Made by a program: the position numbers and the translations under genes. A stretch of 64,000 bases of DNA. Source: Anthoceros angustus. Lineage: Eukaryota > Streptophyta > Anthocerotopsida > Anthocerotales > Anthocerotaceae. Position 1 is the stretch's first letter. Every line of letters begins with the position of its first letter. Location: positions 229,501 to 293,500 of the forward strand of contig VJWM01000197.1 in NCBI GenBank assembly GCA_010909165.1, written 5' to 3'. Below the pieces are notes generated by a model, which was given only the letters and a program-made list of their open reading frames with translations, was not told the origin of the DNA and did no database searches. Of the stretch, positions 33,532 through 45,240 are shown piece after piece.

Positions 33532-36292
33532 ATGACACCTCCCATATTCCTTGTGCAGAAGCTTGGCCAACGTTCGTTTCATGCGAAACCTTCGAGCGAA
33601 ACGTTGCAGTCTAGAAGCATTGCGGATTCGGTTTGTCCTGGACGTCGGAGGTCAGGTGTGCCATTGAGGAAAAGTGATGGGGCAGTTATCGCGGCTGAGT
33701 TTCGGAAACCATGTTGCAATGACATGTGTCTGCACAGGTTAACGAAGGAAAAATTTCAGGAGCAACGTTATCGTTTCCTCCGCATGGGAAGGCAAGAACA
33801 GGAGACATTTCTCGAAACCCTGATGCATGTCCAACGAGGTAATGCGCGTAAGGTGGTTGTTCCTCATGTCATGGGCACCTGCGATCAAGTGTTGTTTACG
33901 GGCATTTAGAAGAGTTTATTGCATTGGTCACAAAAGGTATGAGGAACTAAAGAGCGGTCATGCGAATGCACCATGGGGACGCTTTGAAGGCCAACCCCAT
34001 ACGTAAGACGCCCACGCAGAGGGGCCATCGCTTGGATGGACAATGCTTTTGAGCATGGCGTAAAGGCCGAACGTGGAGGTCTTCAATCTTCCGACATACA
34101 CGGTTGGAGATATGGGCTCAGTACAAGAGACAATGCGACATATCGGGCGTGCGGTGTGTAACATATGCGTGGTTTCTGAAATTGTGGAAAACGCACTTCA
34201 GCCGAGTGAAGATACCGAAGTCCAACAGGTTTTCAACGTGCTCTCTGTGCGCCGGCTTGAAAGCAACTATACGGAATACCACCTCCAAAGAGGATCAAGG
34301 TGCGCTTGAACTGCAATAAACTTTCCACTTCTAGATCGGTGAAATGGAAAGGGAGCGTGTCCGGGCCGGGCGCCGTGGAGGATATTGAACTGGAGTGTAT
34401 GCTGGCAAACGCCGGCACAACATCCCTTACGTGGGCGACCCCCTTACTTTTCTGTACGCGTAAGTGGGCTTTGAGCTGGCTGTGATGTACTTTCACCGCC
34501 GGCGGGTGCCGCCCCCCCCGCCCCCCCCCCGCCCCCCCCGCCTGCGGTCGGCCCCCAACAAAATGTCTTCATGTAGAGGCGGCCATCCTTTCGTGGTCTT
34601 CAAGAGCGGGACAATATGTCAATGAAATTGGATCGTGTATGCTGCATGGCGGTGGGGTTCTAAAGACTAAAAGTCCAAAATCTAATATCGCATCCGATGT
34701 TGTTTGCGGAAGTACCAGCCGCCTCGACAAGCATCGAGAGACTATATGCAGGCGTTCAAAGATGGCGAAACACCGCAGCAAAGCTACGTTGAACCACATA
34801 AGTATATGTTGCTCTCCATTGATGGCATGGACCAGAAGAAAACAGAAATACCCCATTTTTTGAGGTGGCCCAAGAACCTTGAAGAGGAAAGCCGAATTTC
34901 AGTTCATGTTGTGGGGTGCTTGATACACAACTACACGTACAAAGCCAGGATTTTCCTCCATTACGCGAATCTTCGGAATGACGCAAATTTGACTATTGCG
35001 GTTATCCAAGATGTTATACATAGTTACCAGGGGGTCTTGCCCAAAGTTTTATACTTGCGGTTGGACAACACATGCCGGAGAATAAGAACCAGCTATTATT
35101 TATGCATTTAAATATGCTTGTGGACATGGGGACTTTCCAGAAAGTGAAGGTGGGGTTCCTACTGGTTGGGCACACACATGATCAGATTGATCAGATGTTT
35201 TCGTGTTTCTCGAAAACATTGAAACACAAGGAAGCACACACATTGGATGAGTTGACTCATATTCTAGTTGGTGCATACACTCCCACACCCGAATTGAAAC
35301 TGTTGACGGAAGTTGCAGATTTTCGGACATATGTGTGGCCTATTCGGAGAGGGGAAGGTTGGCAAATGTATACTGCGGCGGTAAGGAGACTAAACAATTT
35401 ATCGTTCCAACACCAGTTCAAGATAACTCGGGAGGAAAAACAAGAGAGGGCTAGTCACGGTAATCCGCAGCAAGACTCGACGCCGCCTCATTGGGAAATG
35501 TAATCGTGGTTAGAGTTCACATTCGTCCCTTTGGATGCCATTACTGCAGCACCGATGATGGCATTGCGGGCGAGGGACAAGAAGGGCGCGGATCCGGTCT
35601 TAAGGCCAACTGAAGGAGTAGCTCATTTGAAAGCCGGGCTTCGCTTTGAGGTCAGAGGACAAGAAGCTATGCATAACCGGTGGGAAGCTCGGAAGGACCA
35701 AGAGGAGATTGCTGTCATTGTGGAAAATAATATCGGGTTAGCCTTGCAGGAACCATGGAAATGGTATTCCAGAACTGATGTGGAAGTGACAGCTTCATCG
35801 CTGCATGTTCCTGACGAAGCATTGCTAGAGGAAGCTTTGATGAGGGACCTACCACAACGGGATATGTATTTGGGAGCATACCAAAACCTAGGCCGCCAAC
35901 AAAGGGAAATGGCGCATCTGAATGGGGATGTAACGGAAATCAAGAAAGGATGGTTCATCGCAACACCATGCCACACCGACACTCACAACAGACCTTTTTG
36001 GATAGGGAGAGTAGCCGATGTCAGACTAGGTGCCCCACGTCCCCACTTTCTCGTCCATTGGTATAGAACCGAGCATACATGCGCTTGAAGGCGGTATGTG
36101 GAAGAGTACATAGTACGAGGGCGGATTCACCAACCGGTCATGAACGGGAGTAAGAAAGGGCCCAAGGGTTTATATCCCAAAAATATGCAGGAGCTATATG
36201 TAAACGAAACGGTAATACTGTACTACGGATTTAACCTCACGTCACGGAAACACTTGTATGCCGTGGACAAAAAGCTATCGTGGATAAGTTAA
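33532..36292 (+). mobile_element. DUF7869-type (DDE-transposase-like) gene, split and partly decayed
   Basis: Plus-strand pieces appear in family order. 33532-33909 has FRKPCCNDMCLHRL and RFLRMGRQEQETFL. About 34104-34319 has AWFLKLWKTHFSRVKIPKSN then CSLCAGLK. 34704-35111 has YMLLSIDGMDQKKTEIPHFL and VLYLRLDNT. 35072-35503 has ENKNQLLFMHLNMLVDMG then VGFLLVGHTHDQIDQMFSCF. 35531-36292 has a C-terminal tail. The pattern DGMDQ...LDN...ENKN...LVGHTHxxIDQMFS is the hallmark of DUF7869 proteins, regarded as transposon-derived and RNase-H-fold-like. Expected acidic residues are present in DGMDQ and LDN. Frame changes between 34.3 and 35.1 kb are either introns or decay. A poly-C-rich tract sits at about 34507-34545. 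Confidence 0.7.
34507..34545. repeat. C-rich homopolymer-like tract
   Basis: Runs of eight or more C separated by single G, with four such runs. The minus strand has matching G runs that could form a G-quadruplex. It sits inside the DUF7869 region between two coding pieces. Confidence 0.85.
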
Positions 36293-36906
36293 ATGAATTG
36301 CGAGGATTTATAGAACCTGCCGCCGAGTGTATAGGGGAGGAAAGGGACGAATAGGATGTACGAATTCGGCTTCCCCTCCATGTGAGTGTAACTGGAGTGG
36401 ATGAGTGGGGACGGTTGTCACGAGAGAAACAGGCTTCTGTAATAGGTAGAGAACATACTTACCCAAAATGTGGGGAGAGCGATTAAATACGTGTTGGTTT
36501 GGAGGGAAACTACCCCTGCATAGTCTGCGTGGGTCTGAATGAATTTTTTGATAGAGTTCCTCCTGTGGCACACCTTTCGGAGTTTTTCTCTTTTGTGCAT
36601 ACAGATACAAGCTTTTATGTTCATGTAAAGGGACGGCGTTCTTTCCAACATTTCCGCACTTCCTGCCATTCTTGGTTTTACTTTAATGGATAGGGAAAGG
36701 CGTTATTGCATGACCTTGCGGTTGTCGGTGGCAGTTGTTAGCGTAAAGGCCGTCAATTAAACGTGCTGGGGACAGATCCATGTCATGCTCATTCCATTTA
36801 TAAAGCTATCCAGCAACCCTTGTCGTTGCAAAGCCCAGAACGAGGGAGGAGCATTCCTGAAAAAGTGCGTGGGGAGCGAGCACAGGAGCTGTGCACTGTG
36901 TACTCC

Positions 36907-36980
36907 GGGATTTGAAGAGGAGTGTGGGGAAAGGGCGCCGGCCGGCCGGCGCCCTCTCCCCACACTCCTCTTCAAATCCC
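36907..36980. repeat. 74-bp near-perfect palindrome with GGCCGGCC core
   Basis: Arms 36907-36943 and 36944-36980 are reverse complements with a single mismatched pair. The inner 11 bases of each arm are shared with the other palindromes; the outer 25 or so bases are unique to this site. Both strands therefore translate to the same protein word, ERAPAGRRP followed by TLLFKS. Confidence 0.95.
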
Positions 36981-37292
36981 TTCCATTTACTATCTTGGAC
37001 CACATCCGAGGAGGTGAGGTCCATGGTCACCCTTAGAACCCTACTTGAAGGGGAGGAAGAACGTGCAGAACACCGGCATGAATGGTCCACCACATGGGTC
37101 CGATTATAAAGGAAAGTGTAAAGTTCTGGAATGCAGAAACCCTTCGCATGCGTCTGACAGTTTTTCAGTATTGTGCAACCAATGGTGGGAGACCATGTTT
37201 TGGTGCTAAATTTTATGGAAATCCCCGTATATGCATGTTTTACACCCATGTGCAACCCTCTTTGGAGGATAAAAGTCGCTCAACCCCCAACG

Positions 37293-37326
37293 GGTATATT
37301 CACCCCCTTGCAAATTTATCGTGTTG
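37293..37326 (+). repeat. inverted copy of the 33-bp word at 26894-26926
   Basis: GTATATTCACCCCCTTGCAA followed by ATTTATCGTGTTG is exactly the reverse complement of the segment at about 26894-26926. Flanking sequence is only weakly similar. The pair brackets the 10-kb mobile block. It may mark its ends or be two pieces of the same older retroelement in opposite orientation. Confidence 0.7.
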
Positions 37327-38240
37327 GACCTCCCATGGAAGCACCGGACAAAACCGATAAGGCTCCCCAAGACACCACCAGCATCTCTGAGCTTCTCAAA
37401 GATGACGACGCATCTAGAGATTGTTTTGAAGGTGTTCTCAACATCCACTTGTACATCACCCAATCCAAGTGGGTGTCAAGGCATGCCTTCATTTCAAATA
37501 CCGTGGACTCGCAACCCCGGAGTGGGAGTGACGACTCGCAACTATAAATAAGTGATTGTCCTTTTAGTTTCATTAACTCGCAACTATCAATGAGCGATTG
37601 TCCTTTTAGTTTCATTACTAGTTATAATAAGGCAGCAGGCGTCTTTTGAGTTAGCGGTGGCTGCATCTTTCTTTTATTTTAAACTGTATTATAAATGCTT
37701 TGTATTTATAAGAAATACGCTCCTTAGAAACACGGTCACCACGCCGATTTTTTACAGGCTATGGACAACGCCTATGCCACGTGTTATATGACAAGAATCT
37801 GGAACAGTCGGTCTACGGGGATCATAACAATTGCGTGAGGCACAAATGCTTGCTGTGGCAAGAACAAGCCCTGACCCTCCTGCGAGGGTTTGTCCACAGG
37901 TTCATTGAACTGATCTCATTCCGGTTTGTGGGCATTGTGTTTGTCTCTTGACACGGTTTTCGGAATCCAAGCTGGTGTCGAACACGGACTCCGTTAAGGT
38001 GGAGCTTGTTGGTAGTGTAGCAGAGAAGTCTGTTGTGAAAATTTGACGTCGGGAAACTTTGGGATGATGAAAACCGTTGGAGTTGATCGGGTCCTGCCTG
38101 CGCCCACATGGTGCAAATGCCTAAATCGGCCAGAATTTCACTCGGTATCAGTTGTGTTGAAGAAGCCGAGCGTGGGGTCCAGAACAAGATGGGCCGCTCT
38201 CGCCAGGAGGTTGTATGTGAGCAGGAGACCTCCGCAGAGC

Positions 38241-39416
38241 ATGGCAGCTCGAGCCCTGGATGGACCGGAGGTACCTGACTACTTTCCAGCCACATGGTGA
38301 TTTCACCTCTCCGAGCTTGTGCGTGTGATGTGGCCTTGTCGTGTAGACATACCCGTGACAATCCTTTTTTCCTCTTCGTTTCTGGGGCTGGATGGAATCG
38401 GTCAATTGATTCTTTCGGTGGTTGGTGAATGCAGGAAAGAGAGTCGAGAGAAGAAGCCACTCGGCCCTAGCCATGATGTGTGCATGCTTCTGCCTCAAGT
38501 TTGTTGGTGATGCTCTGTTGCTCACATCCAAGTTTTGATGGCCTGATCTGGTTTCCTTTTCTGGCTGTCTTGCTGCAGTCAACAGCTGAAGAGGCAACGT
38601 TGCGGCAGCTGGATGCGTTGCAAGATAACGACGTCCCGTATTTGGACCATGGCATCGAGGTCATGTACAGGGTAACTTCACTTCTGTCTTAATATGGCTT
38701 TCTGCTTAGAATTGTGCAACAGGTAACCTTTCTTACTTGCCTGGGTCGTTTGTTCCTGCACGTATTTCTTCAACATTTGACACCCTTGTGCAGTTTGCTG
38801 GGTTTGATCCATTTCGGCCATCCACTTATTTCGGACCGCACTTCGATCTTGGCCAGGTACTTTGTCCCCTGCTCGTCCTTTGAGAAGGATGCAGATGACA
38901 ACAGCTGTTGGTTGGTAAACTAAACTTGTTGTGGATGCAGTTCGAGAGGTTCAGGCGTATATTCCATCACACAACCTACCGTGTCCTGCTCAACCACAAA
39001 GAACGTAAAATTCTGAGCAGTCTCTACATGAACGAGGTACGTCATGGATTGCTGTCAAGTACCTGCAACAACTCCTGCAGCTGGCCCCAAACTTACCCTA
39101 TTTATGATCTGTGGATTCTCCAGCACTGCTTCAAACAGAGGGTATGGGTGTGCGGAGTCCGACCCGAGGAGGAAGGAATTTTTGAGTTCAGCCTGGAGCA
39201 GGTATAAATCTCATGCTTGAAATTACAAGAACGTCATGGCCAGTGGAAGACCTGACGATTTACATCATTAGTTTTTGGTGGAATAATCAACCAAATTACT
39301 AACTATCTACTTGTGTCTGCCTTGAGCAGAAAGTTGGAGGCAGTTGGGATGGTTACTGGCTTACAAACAGTCTCCATCCTGACCAAGATGCCTTCTCCGG
39401 TGGCATTGCTTACTAG
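38241..39416 (+). CDS. conserved plant protein of unknown function, six exons, 148 aa
   Basis: Exons: 38241-38270 (start MAARALDGPE, inferred), 38579-38671, 38794-38856, 38941-39036, 39124-39201, 39330-39416. All introns are GT-AG and all exons are phase 0. The product reads ATLRQLDALQDNDVPYLDHG, then FAGFDPFRPSTYFGPHFDLG, RIFHHTTYRVLLNHKERKIL, and at the end GGSWDGYWLTNSLHPDQ with FSGGIAY. I recognise this as a compact, strongly conserved plant-type sequence but cannot name a biochemical role. There is no transit peptide or membrane segment. It converges on the helicase gene to the right; the two stop codons are 8 bp apart. Exon 1 is the least certain. Confidence 0.8.
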
Positions 39417-39424
39417 CTCTGCGA

Positions 39425-42400
39425 TCACTGTAAAATAGCTTGACGTGTGTAAAGATTATTAAAGGGGCAACTCGTGTGATGGGCTTGTGCTTCTGCAATT
39501 AGGACGTGCCAAACTGGGTCTGTGCCCAGTGTCTCAGCATTCCCGACGATCCACAAGCATTGCCTGAAAAAGACAGGCAAAGGTGGGTTGGTGAAGGTGG
39601 AAGAGAGGAAGCCCAGCAAAAGCTTGCTTTCAAGATAACTGTACCTTGCTCTTGTGATTGCCACGTTCAGCCTCCTGTAATCGGAGAGGAATCCGACGCC
39701 TCCGTATGCATTTGCTCTCACTCCGGAGAAGATGATGACGTCCTTTTCTCTGCCTTGGAATCCATCAACGGATTGGATCTCTATCATCCCTTCGGAGAAT
39801 GCTTCCGCTCTGGAGCTCACTGCAGTTTCGAGTGCATGCACTTGAGCTTTGTACGGTGAGATGATGCCTATCGTGGGTGTACCCTCCTTCCCTTCCCAAC
39901 CTGGCAGACAATAGTAGCACTCATCCTCAAAAACTTACCAAGCCTTGCCAACCAAAACATATTCGGCAGGGCACCTTGCAAATTCGTAGACGAACGCACC
40001 GGTGAGATGAAGCTCGGAAAGAAGATGCATCACTGCTTCAACCTCCTGTGGATTCTTCCAGCTTTTTCCGTTGAGACTCCTCTCCTCATTCCCATGCGGG
40101 ACGTCCATGAAACAGTAGACTCCGTACCGAGTCTGCTGATACTTGGTTGTTGAAACTGCTGCAGAAACCACATTAGCCCCATCCTTCACCAGTCCATCGT
40201 AGAACTGAGCGTTGGGGAAATCGCTGATTGAAGGGTGCATCCGGTACTGCACATTCAGCAACTTGCTGGGATGCCGACCCAACATCTGGAGGCGCTCAAA
40301 CATGCTGCGACCATATCCACATCTCTTGGCCACCTGCGCACCCCACGTTCAAGAGTGGTTTAAACAAGATGCAAAAAATGCCTACAAGAGCTTTGCAAGC
40401 AAGAAGCGAGCCGTCCAAAGTGTTACCCACCTCACTTATCACTACCGCTGGTAATTGCTTGTGATCTCCAACCAAAATGGCCAGCTGCAAAGCTGGTGAC
40501 CGAGTTACAATCAGACTTTCAGCTTCCACGACTTGTGCAGCTTCATCGATGACGAGACATTTAAAGGGCCCCGATCTCTCGATAGTCCGCCCGCCTCCTG
40601 TTGATACTGTGCTGAAGACAATCTTTGCATGCCTCACGCAGACTTTCTCCAACTTGCCAAAGGAAAGGCCATTTCCTCGAAAAAGACGACCAGCACCTTG
40701 GATCTGTTCCAGTACGTGCATGAGAGCCTGCCTGATCTCACAGAAAGTCATGCCAGTGAAGCCGGACTTCATATGCCCTTCCAGATAGTCATGATCATAG
40801 CGCTTGGTACTAGATGTATCATGATCATCAAACCAGCTTGCAAACGTGGTAGGCGTAAGCGTTTCGCAGCTTATGCGGCTGACAAGCTCGTAAAACAGGC
40901 ATGATGCTGCGTTTATCTGCTGTCTCAAGTGCACAGTGAGAATCCCGCTGGGAAGATCAGCGCACAGCACTTGAGAATCATACATCACTCCTTCCGTCCT
41001 CTGGTCCCAGAATGCTTCTTTTACTTTCTCGAGAAACCCTTCACTAGAGAAGCCCTCTGCTGCACATCTTATAGGACATGTGGAGTGCAAAGTTTCTAAA
41101 ACATAGATGGCTGATGTGGTGTAGCCAAGCAGCGCATCATGCAGCCTTGCCACCCTCCGAGGTAAATGAATAGATTGCAGCGGAGTCCCTTCTGCGAGAA
41201 TCTTTGTTTCCCGTCCGACCAAGACCACGTCTCCAGGGTACAGCACGCTAACAGCCTTCTCCCCAAGTTGCAAAGTCGAGGCACTGAATTGACTCTCATA
41301 ATTTGCAGTGAGCATGACTTTGGCAAACCTAGTCGCCAGTTCACAAACTGCCGTGTTGGTGGGCGCGCACATCTTTGTACGAATGCCCAAGTTCCCCAGA
41401 ATGGAAAGCAAGGAGACAAGCATGGTTGTCTTGCCTGTTCCTGGTGGCCCCTGGATCAGTCTCAAACGAGTCTGGTGTCCCCCCAGAAACCCAAGAACGG
41501 ATACCGTTATCGCATTCACCTGCGCTTCGTTCAGCTCTCTCCGATCCCTACAGTATCTCTCAATCAAACCTTTGGAGTCGGACCAGTTTTGATGATTCTG
41601 CTCTTCCATCAACTTCTCATGCTCAGCTGCTCCACTTTCCTACAAATGCGCACGATCATGTCACAAAATCAAATTTTGGAATGAGTTTACTAAATGGTAG
41701 ATGCTACCATCAACTGGCAAGCTGGAACGAACAAACAAAGCTCAAAAACCATGAAACTTCGGTTGAAATGACCACAGTACTTGTGAAACTTGGAGCCTGC
41801 AGAAAGCGTCCTGAATCACTGGAGCTGGCGTCCCGGATACAAGGAGCTCATCAATCGCTTTTCCCGTTCTCAGCATTGTAGCGAAATTCCCCAGATATAC
41901 AATGTGCCAAATTTTGTCACAAGCTCCTTCACCTACTGCCTCTTGGAGGGATTCGCTCGTGACGAACATCTCCACTGACCAACGCCATCCGCGCGATCTG
42001 CCCCGCACTAAGCCCAGAAAGAAAAGCGCTCGTGTGGAATTGCGCATACTACTCGGTGGCCTGGTGGCGAAGTTGGGGTCATTGGTGAGCAGAACGCAGT
42101 CAGAGGGCATGGGTTCATACCACCTCTTGTGCTTCGGCCGCTGGGGAGTGATGTCAGCGACGATCGTGCCACTGCCCTGCACTAACAACCGAAGCTTCTC
42201 CGAATTGCTTACTTTCAGCGAGACACGGGTGAAAAGTGCGGAGCGCAGGTGTTCCAGCCCCTGCTGTAACTGCGCTCTCGCCTCCTCCAGGACCAGAGGC
42301 CGGAACGCTGAGGCGCCGTGTTCCTGCGACCTGAAACTCAAAGGAAGCCCGCCCACCTGCAGGGACAGAGTGCAGGCACCCATGGATTTCAAAACCGCGT

Positions 42401-42627
42401 TTGCAATGAGATACAGTCTGATTACGTGTTGTTATGGCATCGCGGTCGGAATTTCAAGCACCGCATTTTCACAGAGTCCATGATCGTGTTCACAAGCTTA
42501 CCGCTTCGGAAAGTAGTTGTCGATTCATAACGTCGGGAATGGACCATTCCAGCAACACGTCTACAAAGCGCGTCTCGCCATCAAGTTCTGTGGAATCCAT
42601 GCAGCTTGTGCTACTTTCAGATGCCAT
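39425..42627 (-). CDS. SEN1/UPF1-like superfamily 1B helicase, copy A (879 aa)
   Basis: Exons on the minus strand: 42627-42502, 42356-41781, 41639-40431, 40333-40000, 39900-39645, 39563-39425. All are GT-AG with consistent phases (2640 nt). The ATPase core carries Walker A GPPGTGKT (about residue 298), [12 protein letters not shown], Walker [11 protein letters not shown] (about 599), [19 protein letters not shown] (about 665), [17 protein letters not shown] and [11 protein letters not shown]. These are motifs I to VI of RNA/DNA helicases related to SEN1, MAA3 and UPF1. Family roles are 5'-3' translocation on nucleic acid in transcription termination or RNA processing. The N-terminus before the core is short. 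The last exon ([20 protein letters not shown]) ends soon after motif VI. All core motifs are intact, so it is probably active. Confidence 0.92.
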
Positions 42628-43433
42628 CGCGTCCAAATTGCTCCAACAACAACAAACGTTTATATGTAGGTACTCCACGCTTAAGCTGATTTTGAAGAGG
42701 CCTGCCACACTTGGTTAATTTGCATTTACCCTAAATGCAAACTATGTACTCTCCGTAAACGCCGCGCCGACAAAATATTATCAATAAATATGCACACACA
42801 AAGACATACCAAACACCAGCCTGAAGAGCCTTTACATAGGGGACATGTCCCTCCCCAAATAAGGAATCTATTATTGTAGTCTAGATGTATTATACTATAA
42901 ATAGAGCAAGTTTTGTAAACTACTATTATGTCTAAGGTGACGGGGGGCAATGAGACCTCAATCCCGTCAAGCCTTCGTAGCCGAGGATTGAGCCTTTCAC
43001 AACGGATGGCAATTTAAGCCTTGCTGGTTTTTGTGAGAGGCCACGGTGGGTGAGGGTCACCGCCAACAATCTAGCAACACACTCTTGGGATTCCCGAGAC
43101 CAGTAGACACCTTGGGCAACAAAGGAACAACGACCTAGCAAACACCAATTCCAGCACACCAAGATGCTGGTGTGCTAAACACACATGCAAGGATTGGCCA
43201 GCCTCAGCAAATAGACTGCTACTACACGTACGAAGAACACAAGGAGGAGAAAATCTCCTAGCTCCTCAACTGACTGTAGCCACAACCATCGAAACGTAAG
43301 AGCTGCTCGAAGGACGCATATCACATCACAAAGGGAACAGATGTTCAAGAGCCATGGCTCCTTTGCTGGATCATGGTTGAAGTGCTTCTTATATCAAACT
43401 ACTCCTTCTAAAAACGCCATCGCTTTTAAGAGT

Positions 43434-43643
43434 AGATCATGTTCACACTCTAGAAGTTTGGTTAATGGAAATATATGTAACCTTTTTTTTTAATCTTAGA
43501 AGCAACTTTTTACCATCTTGGTTTTTCATAACCGATAGATCATGTTCACACTTTGGAAGATTTGGTGAATGGAAATGTATGTAACTTTTTTTTTTAATAA
43601 TCTTAGAAGCAACTTTTTACCATCTTGGTTTTTTATGACCGAT
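43434..43643. repeat. two-copy tandem repeat, unit ~103-107 bp
   Basis: Copies 43434-43536 and 43537-43643 both start AGATCATGTTCACACT, contain a T-run followed by AATCTTAGAAGCAACTTT, and end in ACCGAT. They differ by scattered substitutions and T-run length. Confidence 0.9.
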
Positions 43644-44433
43644 TTAATGGAATCTCAGTAGCTTGGGTAATTACAGACTCCGGTGCAGGCAAAGACATCA
43701 CAAACCGGCTGTACACACTTTCAAATGCGTATTTTGTCGAAGCACTCAAATTGGACTCCTTCATCCTTCCTCATTGACAATTGTCACACGGAAATAAATG
43801 CTATTCGTGCAATCTTTGGACCAAGTATGGCAATATTTTTATGCTTATGTCATATATCCAAATGTTGGCTTAGACATTTGTAACAAAAGGTTTGTGATCC
43901 TGAAGTGAGAAAATGATGATTACACAAGGCTTTTTTAGATATGGATGTAATGTATGCTGATAGCAGCATAGAGAAAGGCTTGGCTGTAGTATTGTTCACG
44001 CTTTTGGTTTCAATCATATTGCACTACTAAAAACAAGGTGCTTTTGTTCCCATTTTATAATAGTTTTCGGCCAATTTCGATCATGGGACTTGGTACTTTG
44101 ACAGCTTGCTGCACCATGGTATGCCTAAGCCACTTGCATCCTTTCCCTCTATAGCACCATGAGACTTTATGTAAAAAAGAAATGGAAATATCCATCTACT
44201 CTTAGAAGAAGGGGAAGATGGGATAGCCCTTCTACATCATCCAAGAGCAGCCAGTAGACTTGGGAGATGCAAAAAGTACTTAGGCTTACAGAGAGAAGCT
44301 TGTACGCTCGGGGGCAAGTCACTTGAAAATTAGCTAAGTCAAGACGTATTTAGCCCGTTCTTGGAGCATGTACCCATATGTACATTTTGTTCAATCAAAT
44401 TTCAGAGTTCATTTTGTTCACGAATCAATATTA

Positions 44434-44603
44434 ACAGTAACCACTAACCTAACTTGATTGGCAGTTAAGTCTATCACCAACTAACCTTAATCGGTATTTG
44501 ATCTTGATTCAAAGTAAGACAGTAACCACTAACCTAACTTGATTGGCAGTTAAGTCTATCACCAACTAACCTTAATCGGAATTTGATCTTGATTCAAAGA
44601 AAG
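44434..44603. repeat. two-copy tandem repeat, unit 85 bp
   Basis: Copies 44434-44518 and 44519-44603 are nearly identical. Each starts ACAGTAACCACTAACCTAAC and ends in CAAAG(T/A)AAG. They appear to differ at only two positions, so the duplication is recent. Confidence 0.95.
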
Positions 44604-45240
44604 TCACCTATGGATACGAATGCTGCTCCCTAACCAGCTTGACACGTGCTATAACAAATTTATCAAATAAAATATTTAAGTTATATTTAATTCATAAATC
44701 ATCCAAAAGCACCTAGGTGGAGAAACAACAAAATACCCCGGCTCATGGAGAGTAAACTTTTATTAGGTACAGTTAGGGGCAGGTCACTTGAAAATACTTT
44801 TACCTATTAAACTTTGGACAGGTCACTTGAAAATTAGTTAAGTCTGGACGTACCGTATCCCAAGGGGTGATTCGGCGTTAATTAATTAAAATTAGTAAAA
44901 GTTGAAAATCCAGAAATTATTATACTTAAAATATTGAATAGGTAAAAATTTATGAGTTTATGATGCGAAAATAAGGAAACTAGGGTTTGTGTGGAAAATT
45001 AGGGCCTATTTAGGGAGATCTATACATATCCATTAGTTTTATATATACCTATATATTTTAATAAATGTTGAAATTTGATAAAATTATTTTTTGTAAATGT
45101 TGAAATTTTAAAAAATATAAATATTTATGTTGAACCTTGTTTTTTTCAAAAAATAATTATTTTGGCATTATCCGTTGAACCACCCTTCGAGGTACGGTAT
45201 TCAGTAGTTGCAGCGATGTAGCCGGTTATACCTACGTACG

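Larger units (their letters stand above)
42720..45240. other. AT-rich spacer with tandem and dispersed repeats
   Basis: About 2.5 kb of low-GC sequence between the two helicase genes, without recognisable genes. It contains two tandem duplications listed separately, and several dispersed repeats of the words GGTCACTTGAAAAT (near 44325, 44775, 44822) and TTTTGTTCACGAATCA (near 44412 and 45246). This is probably decayed transposon sequence. Confidence 0.6.

Noticed and set aside
43434-44603. Repeat clusters that might suggest a CRISPR-like array
   Set aside because: Only two copies each, no spacers, and the window is eukaryotic nuclear DNA.
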